From Dethiobacter alkaliphilus AHT 1 (GTDB taxonomy: Bacteria; Bacillota; Dethiobacteria; Dethiobacterales; Dethiobacteraceae): 64,000 nucleotides of DNA. Under the pieces are notes generated by a model. That model ran no database searches. It was given only the letters and a program-made list of their open reading frames with translations, and had not been told where the DNA came from. The position numbers and the translations under genes are program-made. Shown piece by piece: positions 48,726 to 56,131 of the stretch (positions are counted from its first letter, which is position 1; each line of letters begins with the position of its first letter). The stretch is from positions 248,001 to 312,000 of the forward strand of contig NZ_ACJM01000001.1 of assembly GCF_000174415.1 (NCBI RefSeq), in the 5' to 3' direction.

Positions 48726-49754
48726 ATGTCGGAAACACTGATTTTGGGAATTGAAACCTCCTGTGATGAAACCGCCGCTGCCGTGGTGGCAGACGGCAAT
48801 AAAATGCACAGCAATATCATCGCTTCCCAGATTGAAGATCATTGCAAATTTGGCGGTGTGGTGCCGGAAATTGCCTCCCGTAAACACCTGGAGATTATCA
48901 ATGACGTGGTGGCCCAGGCACTTGCTGAGGCAGGCGTAACATTTGCTGATTTGTCGGCTATTGCCGTTACCCACGGACCAGGCCTGGTGGGAGCTCTTTT
49001 GGTGGGGGTAAATGCCGCCAAAACCCTGGCCTACGCCCTGGATAAACCCCTGGTGGCGGTAAACCATATTTTTTCCCACGTAGCCGCCAATTTTCTCGTG
49101 CACCACATCGAATTCCCCGCTGTTTGTCTGGTGGTTTCCGGGGGGCACACCAGCCTTTTGTATATGACGTCACGCTTTGATGCGGTTCTGTTAGGCGCCA
49201 CCCGCGATGATGCAGCGGGAGAAGCCTTTGATAAAGTGGCCCGCGTTTTAGGCCTTGGTTATCCCGGCGGCCCGGCGGTGGATCGTGCTGCCCGTAACGG
49301 CGATTCCTCAGCTTTTGTTTTCCCCCGTGCCTTTTCCGGGCAGGACGAAGTTTTTAATTTTTCCTTTTCAGGCCTAAAGTCTGCTGTTATCAATACACTG
49401 CATAATTTGCGGCAGAAAAACGAGGTTGTTAACACTGCCGATGTGGCCGCCAGCTTTCAGCATGCGGTGGTGGAGATATTGGTGGAAAAAACCCGGGCGG
49501 CGGCACGGTCCAAACAAGCCCAAACCGTATTACTGGCCGGGGGAGTAGCGGCCAACAGCCTGTTACGCCGGCGACTGGCCCAGGCTTTGGAACAAGACGG
49601 CCGCCGGCTGCTCTATCCGCCCATGGAATTATGCACCGACAACGCTGCCATGGTGGCCGCCGCCGGGTATGATTTATTTAAGAGGCAAAAATTCGCAGGA
49701 CTCGACTTAAATGCCACGCCCGTTTTAGACATAAACTGGCATTTACACTACTAA
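48726..49754 (+). CDS. tsaD: tRNA threonylcarbamoyladenosine transferase TsaD (Kae1/YgjD)
   Basis: 342 residues, ASKHA fold. It transfers the threonylcarbamoyl group to A37 of tRNA. Seen: LGIETSCDETAAAVV, FGGVVPEIASRKHLE, THGPGLVGALLVGVNAAKTL, the metal pair in VNHIFSHVAANFL (HxxxH; the common EG between is IFS here), CLVVSGGHTSLLYM, GATRDDAAGEAFDKVARVLG, FSFSGLKSAV, LLAGGVAANSLLRR and the third metal Asp in CTDNAAMVAAAG. Full length. It ends the thiL-tsaE-tsaB-rimI operon. Confidence 0.96.
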   Translation: MSETLILGIETSCDETAAAVVADGNKMHSNIIASQIEDHCKFGGVVPEIASRKHLEIINDVVAQALAEAGVTFADLSAIAVTHGPGLVGALLVGVNAAKTLAYALDKPLVAVNHIFSHVAANFLVHHIEFPAVCLVVSGGHTSLLYMTSRFDAVLLGATRDDAAGEAFDKVARVLGLGYPGGPAVDRAARNGDSSAFVFPRAFSGQDEVFNFSFSGLKSAVINTLHNLRQKNEVVNTADVAASFQHAVVEILVEKTRAAARSKQAQTVLLAGGVAANSLLRRRLAQALEQDGRRLLYPPMELCTDNAAMVAAAGYDLFKRQKFAGLDLNATPVLDINWHLHY

Positions 49755-49795
49755 TGTTACGACCATAACAAGGCCTGTGGTTTATGTTAACCACC

Positions 49796-49877
49796 TGTGG
49801 ATAATGTGGATAAAAATTAATGTTCCCGTAATAATTGGGGTGTTTTCTGTGGATAAGCCTGTGGATTCTGTGGATTA
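49796..49877 (+). promoter_or_regulatory. Cluster of five DnaA-box-like sites
   Basis: TGTGGATAA (inverse of TTATCCACA, the consensus DnaA box) occurs exactly at 49796-49804, 49805-49813 and 49848-49856; TGTGGATTC at 49860-49868 and TGTGGATTA at 49869-49877 are one or two bases off. All point the same way, and two pairs abut at nine-base spacing. An AT-rich stretch (about 49905-49985) follows. Confidence 0.7.
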
Positions 49878-49983
49878 TTATGTAACTTCCGTGTGCTAAA
49901 CATCAACAAATTGTTTAAAATCCGCAGATTTCGCATGCAGCATCTATTTACATAATAATATTTCATAAGTAAATCCGCTTTAA

Positions 49984-50026
49984 TTCGACAACTAAGCTTC
50001 GACACAAGCGGGCTGTGGTTCGACAC
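49984..50026 (+). promoter_or_regulatory. Three Spo0A-box-like sites
   Basis: TTCGACAA (49984-49991; inverse of the perfect 0A box TTGTCGAA), TTCGACAC (49998-50005) and TTCGACAC (50019-50026) share one direction. The last two extend to the same 11 bases TTCGACACAAG, 21 bases apart. They lie about 130 bases before the murC start. The rest of this 400-base gap shows no gene, terminator or clear promoter. Confidence 0.55.
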
Positions 50027-50157
50027 AAGTTGTTGGCGAATGCCGGGGCAGCTTGGTGTAAAACCCTGTTTCACTAACAAATGTGTGCTAATAGGTTCAG
50101 AATAATGGTCTTGTGAATACACTAAAAAGCGAGACTATGGGAAAGAGGGGTCAGCTT

Positions 50158-51543
50158 TTGCTGAAGAACATTAAAAGGATTCATTTTATTGGTATTGGTG
50201 GATACGGAATGAGTGCTTTGGCGCGGGTTCTGTTGGATATGGGATACAGCGTCAGTGGTTCCGACCAAAAGCAGAGTAAAATTACGGAGAAGTTGGCCCG
50301 GGAAGGTGCGGAGGTTCACCAGGGTCACGACAAGAGCTATGTTGACGGGGCGGAACTGGTTATTTACTCCACGGCCATCCCCCGGCACAACCCGGAGTAT
50401 GCGGCGGCGGTGCAGGCCGGGTTGCCTATCTGGCACCGTTCTAAGCTGTTGGCCCATTTTTTAAACGGTCGTTTTGGCATTGCCATCGCCGGCACCCATG
50501 GCAAAACCACCACCACATCCATGGTGGCTAAAGTATTGACCAGCGGAGGCCTGGATCCCACTGCCTTTATCGGCGGTGTGCTAAACGATTTTGGCGGCAA
50601 CGCGCGTATCGGTCGCTCGCAATATGTGGTGGCGGAAGCCGATGAAAGCGATAATTCGTTTCTGCGCTATAATGCCAGCCTGGCGGTGGTAACCAATATC
50701 GAAGCAGACCACATGGAACATTATGAAGGTGACTTCGACCTGCTTTTAAGCGGCTACCGGCAGTTTTTAAAGAATATCAAGCCTGAAGGCACAGCCATCC
50801 TTTATGCAGAGGATCAGTACCTGGGAGATATGGTGCCGGATCATTTGTCGAAAATCATTACTTACGGCCGGGATAAAGGCGACTATCGTGCCACCGACCT
50901 GCGCCCACAGGGATGGGGTACCCGCTTTACCGTCCGGCGCGGCGAAGCGGAGCTGGGAGAAATTTTTCTGCACGTTCCGGGAAGCCATAATGTTCTAAAC
51001 GCTCTGGCAGCAGTGGTGGTGGGTTTGGAGCTGGGAGTTTCCTTTGCCGATATCCAAAAAGGACTGGGCGAATTTCGCGGTGCCGACCGACGGTTCCAGT
51101 TCCTGTACCAAAAAAACGACCTGCTGGTGATAGATGATTACGCCCATCATCCCACCGAGGTACAGGTAACGCTGCAGGCGGCCAGATCCAATAAACCCCG
51201 ACGGGTAATTGCGGTTTTCCAGCCGCATCGCTATTCACGCACCCAGTATTTTATGGACGATTTTGCCCGCTCTTTCGGCCAGGCCGATAAAGTGTTTTTG
51301 CACCGCATCTATGCCGCCAGTGAAGAGCCGCTGGAAGGAGTTTCATCCTCTGTACTGGCGGAGAGAATCCGTGCCCAAGGTGTAGATGTGGAACAAATAG
51401 ACGATGAAAATGAAATTGTGGAAAAAGTATTGGCCATGCTGCAGGCCGGTGATATGGTTCTCACCATGGGGGCCGGCGATGTGACGGAGTTGGGCCATAC
51501 CATTGCGGAGCGTTTGCATGAAAAAGACAACGGACCGGCCTGA
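50158..51543 (+). CDS. murC: UDP-N-acetylmuramate--L-alanine ligase
   Basis: 461 residues. It adds L-Ala to UDP-MurNAc, the first amino acid of the peptidoglycan stem. Seen: RIHFIGIGGYGMSALARVLL (Rossmann), GADESDNSF-type motif as VAEADESDNSFLRYN, the ATP loop IAIAGTHGKTTTTSMVAKVL, VTNIEADHMEHYEGDF, HVPGSHNVLNALAAVVVG, DDYAHHPTEV and FQPHRYSRTQYF. TTG 50158 is chosen (GAGGGG seven bases upstream); ATG 50137 is possible. The other mur genes are absent. The 3' end overlaps the next gene by 26 bases. DnaA-like and Spo0A-like sites lie upstream. Confidence 0.95.
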   Translation: MLKNIKRIHFIGIGGYGMSALARVLLDMGYSVSGSDQKQSKITEKLAREGAEVHQGHDKSYVDGAELVIYSTAIPRHNPEYAAAVQAGLPIWHRSKLLAHFLNGRFGIAIAGTHGKTTTTSMVAKVLTSGGLDPTAFIGGVLNDFGGNARIGRSQYVVAEADESDNSFLRYNASLAVVTNIEADHMEHYEGDFDLLLSGYRQFLKNIKPEGTAILYAEDQYLGDMVPDHLSKIITYGRDKGDYRATDLRPQGWGTRFTVRRGEAELGEIFLHVPGSHNVLNALAAVVVGLELGVSFADIQKGLGEFRGADRRFQFLYQKNDLLVIDDYAHHPTEVQVTLQAARSNKPRRVIAVFQPHRYSRTQYFMDDFARSFGQADKVFLHRIYAASEEPLEGVSSSVLAERIRAQGVDVEQIDDENEIVEKVLAMLQAGDMVLTMGAGDVTELGHTIAERLHEKDNGPA

Positions 51544-52867
51544 TCTGTACCCTTACTTGTTAACCGCAGTATCGCAGGACAATGTGCTGCCCCTTACCTC
51601 GGTATGTAACCTGGGCTGCATCTTTTGCAGCCACCGGCAGAACCCGCCGGAGGTGAACACCTTCAGGCTGCCGCCCCTTTCTGTGGATCAGATATTGGAG
51701 TTGGCGCAGTTTCTGGACCCGAATCAGAAAGTGATTATCGGAGAATCGGCTACCCGCCTGGATGAAGGAGAGCCTTTCACCCATCCGCAGATTATTACCG
51801 TTTTGGAAAAGCTGCGCAGCTTATTGCCGGATACGGTATTTGCCCTGACCACAAACGGCACGCTTTTAACAGCCCAAACCATCGGTAAGCTAAAAGCACT
51901 GGCGCCGCTGGAAATAACTCTGTCTTTAAACAGTGTGACGCCGGCCGGGCGCCAACTTTTATTAGGCGACAAAAATGCTGCCCGGGCAGCAGAGGCGGTA
52001 CGCTCTCTGAAATTAGCCGGCGTCCCTTTCCATGGCAGTTTGCTGGCCATGCCCCATTTGACCGGTTGGCCGGACATGGAGGAAACGGTGGATTTTCTGG
52101 CGGCAGAAAATGCCCGCACTGTCCGTGTTTTTCTGCCCGGCTACACCGCCCGGGCACCGCAGAACCTGCGCTTTCCACTGTCGCTCTGGCCTGAAATCAT
52201 TACCTGGGCCAAAAAGAAAACTGATCAGTTGGGCGTGCCCGTTATACCGGAACCGGCCTGCCCTGACAACTTACTCCCACAAATATACGGAATCATGCCC
52301 GCCTCGCCGGCAGCCGGGGCCGGACTGCAAAGCGGCGACATCATCCGGGCCGTGGACGACAAAGCGGTCCGTACCCGGGTGGAAGCCTATCAGGCTGCCC
52401 GACAGGCCGCTAATCCCCGGTTGAAGGTGGAAAGAAGCGGGGACACCTTTACCGCTTCTATGACAAAGGAAAGGGGACAGGCTCCCGGTTTTGTAATTCA
52501 TTACGATTTCGCCACCGGGCGCATGGACGAAGTGGCCGCCGAAATCCGCCGCCACCGTGCAAAAGCTCCGCTTTTGCTGGCCTCTGAGTTTGCCGGACCA
52601 TTGCTAAAAGAAGTGGCGGCGTTGCTGTCACTGCCTGCAAATTCGGTGTGGGAGGTCAAGAACCGCTTTTTTGGCGGCTCCATCCGGGCTGCCGGCCTGC
52701 TTACCGCACAGGATTTTCTTGCCGCCGCCCGGGAGGCCATGGCCCATCAGCACTGTGATTTACTCCTTGTTCCCCGGGAGGCCTTTGACCACCGCGGAGT
52801 GGATTTGTGCGGAGAAGATATCAGCACGCTAACTGCAGCCCTTAATATTCCCGTTTGTGCAGTGTAG
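51518..52867 (+). CDS. Radical SAM-PDZ-DUF512 protein
   Basis: 449 residues. Radical SAM part (about 20-230): TSVCNLGCIFCSHRQNPPEV with the CxxxCxxC cluster at Cys30, 34, 37, VIIGESATRLDEGEPFTHPQ and LTTNGTLLTAQTIGKL. PDZ (about 250-320): YGIMPASPAAGAGLQSGDII, RAVDDKAVRTRVEAYQAA. DUF512-like C-terminus (about 325-449): VKNRFFGGSIRAAGLLTAQD, DLLLVPREAFDHRGVDLCGE. Usual DUF512 proteins put PDZ first; here PDZ is between the other two. No function is known for the family. ATG 51518 lies inside murC behind GCGGAG, suggesting coupled translation. Confidence 0.82.
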   Translation: MKKTTDRPDLYPYLLTAVSQDNVLPLTSVCNLGCIFCSHRQNPPEVNTFRLPPLSVDQILELAQFLDPNQKVIIGESATRLDEGEPFTHPQIITVLEKLRSLLPDTVFALTTNGTLLTAQTIGKLKALAPLEITLSLNSVTPAGRQLLLGDKNAARAAEAVRSLKLAGVPFHGSLLAMPHLTGWPDMEETVDFLAAENARTVRVFLPGYTARAPQNLRFPLSLWPEIITWAKKKTDQLGVPVIPEPACPDNLLPQIYGIMPASPAAGAGLQSGDIIRAVDDKAVRTRVEAYQAARQAANPRLKVERSGDTFTASMTKERGQAPGFVIHYDFATGRMDEVAAEIRRHRAKAPLLLASEFAGPLLKEVAALLSLPANSVWEVKNRFFGGSIRAAGLLTAQDFLAAAREAMAHQHCDLLLVPREAFDHRGVDLCGEDISTLTAALNIPVCAV

Positions 52868-52888
52868 CAAATTGATACACTGTCGGCG

Positions 52889-52917
52889 TTGACAAGTAAC
52901 ACTGCGTTGTTTACACT
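52889..52917 (+). promoter_or_regulatory. Promoter of ppa
   Basis: A perfect TTGACA (52889-52894) and TACACT (52912-52917) are 17 bases apart, about 30 bases before the ppa start. Confidence 0.7.
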
Positions 52918-52947
52918 AATAAAAACAAGAGGCAAGGAGCAATGTGA

Positions 52948-53439
52948 ATGGATTATGTCAGAGTCTTTGTGGAGGTCCCCAAAGGATCTCGCAACAAGTA
53001 TGAGTTCAACAAGACCACAGGCCGGTTTCTTTTGGATCGGATGCTGTTTTCCGCCGTTCATTACCCGGCAGATTACGGTTTTATCCCGGAAACGCTGGCT
53101 GAGGACGGCGATGAGTTGGATGCGCTGGTGCTAGCCGGCGACCCCACTTTCCCCGGATGTGAAATCCGCGCAGTACCCGTGGCGGTTTTGGAAATGTGGG
53201 ACGAGAAGGGCAGAGACGAAAAAGTCATCTGTGTCTCCCTGGGAGATCCGCTGTGGGGATGGATTACCGGGTATGAGGACCTGCCCCCCAACCTGGTGCG
53301 GGAAATCTCCCACTTCTTTGAAATTTATAAAGACCTGGAAGAAAAGAAGGTAAAAGTGGGCGGCTGGGAAGGCAAAGCCAAAGCCTGGGAAGTGATTCGC
53401 GCCTCCCGGGAACGCTATGCCAACCGCACCGACGTCTAA
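52948..53439 (+). CDS. ppa: Inorganic pyrophosphatase, class I
   Basis: 163 residues. It hydrolyses pyrophosphate to phosphate in the cytosol. Seen: VEVPKGSRNKYEFNKTTGRF (the family E-x-P-K-x-S-xx-K-Y-E), the surrounding RMLFSAVHYPADYGFIPETL, and the metal triad in DGDELDALVLAG (DxDxxD). ISHFFEIYKDLEEKKVKVGG is the usual C-terminal helix. Firmicutes more often have the class II (PpaC) enzyme, so a class I gene is a small point of note. AAGGAG lies eight bases before the ATG. A terminator follows. Confidence 0.95.
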   Translation: MDYVRVFVEVPKGSRNKYEFNKTTGRFLLDRMLFSAVHYPADYGFIPETLAEDGDELDALVLAGDPTFPGCEIRAVPVAVLEMWDEKGRDEKVICVSLGDPLWGWITGYEDLPPNLVREISHFFEIYKDLEEKKVKVGGWEGKAKAWEVIRASRERYANRTDV

Positions 53440-53462
53440 ACCATAAAACTACCATAAAAGCC

Positions 53463-53503
53463 AAAGAGGTTGCTGACCAAAAAAGTCAGCAACCTCTTTC
53501 TCT
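53463..53503. terminator. Bidirectional terminator
   Basis: AAAGAGGTTGCTGAC-CAAAAAA-GTCAGCAACCTCTTT with CTCTTT after it, between the convergent ppa and DJ-1/rhodanese genes. Confidence 0.93.
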
Positions 53504-53521
53504 TTGGGGTCCTTGTTTTCC

Positions 53522-54493
53522 TTAAGGGCGCTCCACCGGCAGGCCTTCCTGCTGCCAACCCAGCATGCCGTACTCCAGGTTGTAGACATTGCGGTAGCCC
53601 AGGGCCCGCAAGTACAGGGCGGCATAGGCGGAGCGGGCACCGCTGCGGCAGACGGTGACAATTTCCCTTTCCCGGTCACCGGGCAGCCGCTTTGCTTCCT
53701 GGGGCAGGCTGCGCAGCGGAATGTGCATGGCTCCTTCGATATAGCCGCCCGGCAATTCTTCCTTTTCCCGCACGTCCAGCACCAGCGGCGGCTCTTTGGC
53801 CTGCAGCCGCTTATAAAGCTCACCGCTGTCCATTGTTCCCAGCTTGTGCGGCGACTGCTGGAGAAAATGTTCCAGGCCCAGGCACATCTGCCCCATCACC
53901 GACGAAACCTGTGGGACCGGCGATTGCACTTGTTCAGGAGCATACTCAATTTTTTCCGCAACCTGCCGGCCTAAGCCGGGCTTTATTTTATCACAGAGCT
54001 GCAGCGCCAGATCGATGCCGGCGGAAACTCCCGCCGCCATATACACATTGCCCTGCCGTTCCACGCGGTTGCCGGTCACATCAAGCTCCGGTTTAAGCTT
54101 TTGCAGCTCTTCCAGGGCCAGATGATAGGTGGTGGCCCGCCCTTTTTGCAGCAGGCCGGCGTTGGCCAGTATGAAGGCACCGGTACAGACAGAGGCCACA
54201 ATTTCCGCATGGTTGGCAGCCTGGCGGACAAAATCCAGCATGGCCGGATTATGCATTTCCCTGTGGCGCCCCTGGCCTCCGGGAATCACCAGCCAGTGGG
54301 CCTGGGGCGCATCAGCAAAGGAGTAATCCGGCTCCACCTTCAGCCCGTTGGCACAACGCACAGCTTTTCCGTCCTGGCTGACGGTATAGACAGAAACATC
54401 CTGCCCGACTTTGCTCAGAAAGGAAAACACTTCATAAGGCCCAACAAAATCCAGCTCTTCCACTTCAGGAAAAATAACAATCATTATCTTCAT
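53522..54493 (-). CDS. DJ-1/PfpI-rhodanese fusion protein
   Basis: 323 residues. DJ-1/PfpI domain (1-185): IMIVIFPEVEELDFVGPYEV, HWLVIPGGQGRHRE, the nucleophile elbow VASVCTGAFILANAGLL (Cys in the family place), and AAGVSAGIDLALQLCD, which is typical of the ThiJ/AraC-partner subgroup. After a linker, a rhodanese domain (about 220-323): PLVLDVREKEELPGGYIEGA, HIPLRSLPQE, and the active-site loop TVCRSGARSAYAALYL with Cys. The two are usually separate proteins. A sulfur-transfer or thiol-repair function is reasonable but not shown. ATG 54493 follows GGAGGAATTTG. Confidence 0.9.
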   Translation of the reverse strand: MKIMIVIFPEVEELDFVGPYEVFSFLSKVGQDVSVYTVSQDGKAVRCANGLKVEPDYSFADAPQAHWLVIPGGQGRHREMHNPAMLDFVRQAANHAEIVASVCTGAFILANAGLLQKGRATTYHLALEELQKLKPELDVTGNRVERQGNVYMAAGVSAGIDLALQLCDKIKPGLGRQVAEKIEYAPEQVQSPVPQVSSVMGQMCLGLEHFLQQSPHKLGTMDSGELYKRLQAKEPPLVLDVREKEELPGGYIEGAMHIPLRSLPQEAKRLPGDREREIVTVCRSGARSAYAALYLRALGYRNVYNLEYGMLGWQQEGLPVERP

Positions 54494-54509
54494 CAAATTC
54501 CTCCATCCT

Positions 54510-54539
54510 GGGGGTCAGGTTTAATGTTATTAATCATTT
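54510..54539 (+). repeat. Second copy of the GGGGGTCAGGTTTAAT repeat
   Basis: GGGGGTCAGGTTTAAT plus GTTATTAATCATTT matches 9905-9934 with a single mismatch. Here it lies directly upstream of the DJ-1/rhodanese gene. No inverted partner is seen. Confidence 0.6.
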
Positions 54540-54577
54540 TCATTTACTGAGTATACCGGTAAAGAGGTTTTACTGCA

Positions 54578-55069
54578 TTACAGATAGATTATTTCTGCTT
54601 CAATAGTTTTGCCAAGGGTGATGATGCCGCAGGAATGGCGAGGCTCGCGGCGGCGGTCGGTGGGGGAGCCGGGATTAAACAGCAGCACACCGTTTACCCG
54701 TTCATTATATGGCTGGTGGCTGTGTCCAAACACCACACAATCCACCGCCTCCCCGGCAAAAGCTTCCAGGGAGCGCTGCGGGGTTTTGCTGCGGTTGGAA
54801 CCGATGTTGCCGTGAATCAGCCCGATATTGTACCCGGCAAGCTGCAGTATTTTTTTCTCACCCAGACGTTCATGCACTTCAAAGGAGTCCATATTGCCTG
54901 CCACCGCCTCCACCGGAGCAATGGCTGTCAGATCATCCAATACCGATTCCTCCACCAGGTCACCGGCGTGGAGAATCAGATCCACCCCGTCAAAGAGGTC
55001 AAACAGAACGGGGGGCAAATGCTTTGCCCGGGCGGGTATATGAGTGTCGCTTAGAACACCGATGCGCAT
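54578..55069 (-). CDS. YfcE/MJ0936-type metallophosphoesterase
   Basis: 163 residues. The calcineurin-like metal motifs are complete: GVLSDTHIPA (DxH), LILHAGDLVE (GD), AVAGNMDSFE (GNxD), IGLIHGNIGS (H), VVFGHSHQPYNE (GHSH), and LLFNPGSPTDRRRE (NPGS). Small stand-alone members hydrolyse phosphodiesters in vitro; the natural substrate is unclear. Start 55069 follows GGAGGTTATCTTTT. It diverges from the ABC exporter genes, with 119 bases between starts. Confidence 0.93.
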   Translation of the reverse strand: MRIGVLSDTHIPARAKHLPPVLFDLFDGVDLILHAGDLVEESVLDDLTAIAPVEAVAGNMDSFEVHERLGEKKILQLAGYNIGLIHGNIGSNRSKTPQRSLEAFAGEAVDCVVFGHSHQPYNERVNGVLLFNPGSPTDRRREPRHSCGIITLGKTIEAEIIYL

Positions 55070-55188
55070 AAAAGATAACCTCCAATCTTTTCCTGCTACC
55101 ATTGTATTTACTAAAACTTTCTGCGGCAAGAGGGATATTGCAATTAGTGGCGAATTTTAGGCAAAAAGGCTTTAGGGGAGATGATTTT

Positions 55189-56121
55189 TTGCTGCTGGAA
55201 GCAACTGGATTAATAAAGAAATATAACGGTAAAACCGTGGTGGATAATATCAGCTTTTCCCTTAATGAGGGAGAAGCCTACGGATTGTTGGGCCCAAACG
55301 GTGCCGGTAAATCCACCACCATTGGCATGATTTTTGGACTGGTACGCCCTGACGGCGGAACGGTAATGGTGGAGGGACTTGATGCCTGGCAAAAACCACT
55401 GCAGGCCAAAAAGCTGTTGGGTTATGTGCCGCAGGAAATTGCTCTCTATGGTGATTTGTCGGCCAGGGAAAATCTGATGTTTTGGGGCCGGATGTATGAT
55501 TTGGGCGGCAGCCGCCTAAAAGACAGGGTGGCGCAGGTGCTGGACATTGTGGGGCTTTCCGAGCGGGGCGGTGACAAAGTGGAAACTTTCTCCGGTGGAA
55601 TGAAGCGGCGTATAAATATTGCCGCGGCTCTGTTGCATGAGCCTAAAGTTTTGATTATGGATGAACCCACGGTGGGTATTGATCCGCAATCCCGGACCTA
55701 TATTCTGGAGACGGTAAAGAACCTAAACGCACAGGGAACCACCGTTATTTATACCAGCCATTACATGGAAGAAGTGGAGTTTCTCTGCCACCGTATCGGA
55801 GTAATCGACCACGGCCGCCTGATTGCCCAGGGGACATTACATGAACTGCGCAGTCTTGTGGGTGAAGCTGGACAGGTTAGTTTTGTTCTGCGGGGCAGCA
55901 GAGACGGGTTTCTTGAGGCGGTGCAGTCGCTGCCCCAGGTAAAGCAGGCTACCCTGCAGGAGGACCGCCTGGTGGTGACCACCACTGAATCCGCCAATGC
56001 TCTGGCTGCGGTAGCCGCTACCCTGGCCGCCGCGGGAGTGGAGATGCAAAAGGTAGACATCCAGGAGCCGAACCTGGAAGCAGTTTTTTTACATTTAACG
56101 GGTCGGGCCCTGCGGGATTAG
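55189..56121 (+). CDS. ABC-2 exporter ATP-binding protein (CcmA/DrrA type)
   Basis: 310 residues. Walker A LLGPNGAGKSTTIGMIFGLV, signature ETFSGGMKRRINIAAALLHE, Walker B VLIMDEPTVGIDPQSR, H-loop IYTSHYMEEVEFL, and the C-terminal extension of DrrA-type proteins. TTG 55189 is chosen because GGGGAG lies nine bases upstream and the protein then starts LLLEATGLIKKYNGKTVVDN. The two permease genes follow closely. Substrate (drug, lipid or peptide) unknown. Confidence 0.93.
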   Translation: MLLEATGLIKKYNGKTVVDNISFSLNEGEAYGLLGPNGAGKSTTIGMIFGLVRPDGGTVMVEGLDAWQKPLQAKKLLGYVPQEIALYGDLSARENLMFWGRMYDLGGSRLKDRVAQVLDIVGLSERGGDKVETFSGGMKRRINIAAALLHEPKVLIMDEPTVGIDPQSRTYILETVKNLNAQGTTVIYTSHYMEEVEFLCHRIGVIDHGRLIAQGTLHELRSLVGEAGQVSFVLRGSRDGFLEAVQSLPQVKQATLQEDRLVVTTTESANALAAVAATLAAAGVEMQKVDIQEPNLEAVFLHLTGRALRD

Positions 56122-56131
56122 GGGGAGCACA

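Noticed and set aside
49755-50157. Chromosomal oriC at the DnaA-box cluster
   Set aside because: dnaA, dnaN, recF, gyrB and rpmH are absent from the neighbourhood and no DnaA-trio could be recognised. I report the boxes but do not name it an origin.
50845-50852. TTGTCGAA inside murC
   Set aside because: It is within coding sequence (Leu-Ser-Lys) far from a start, so is not counted as a regulatory site.
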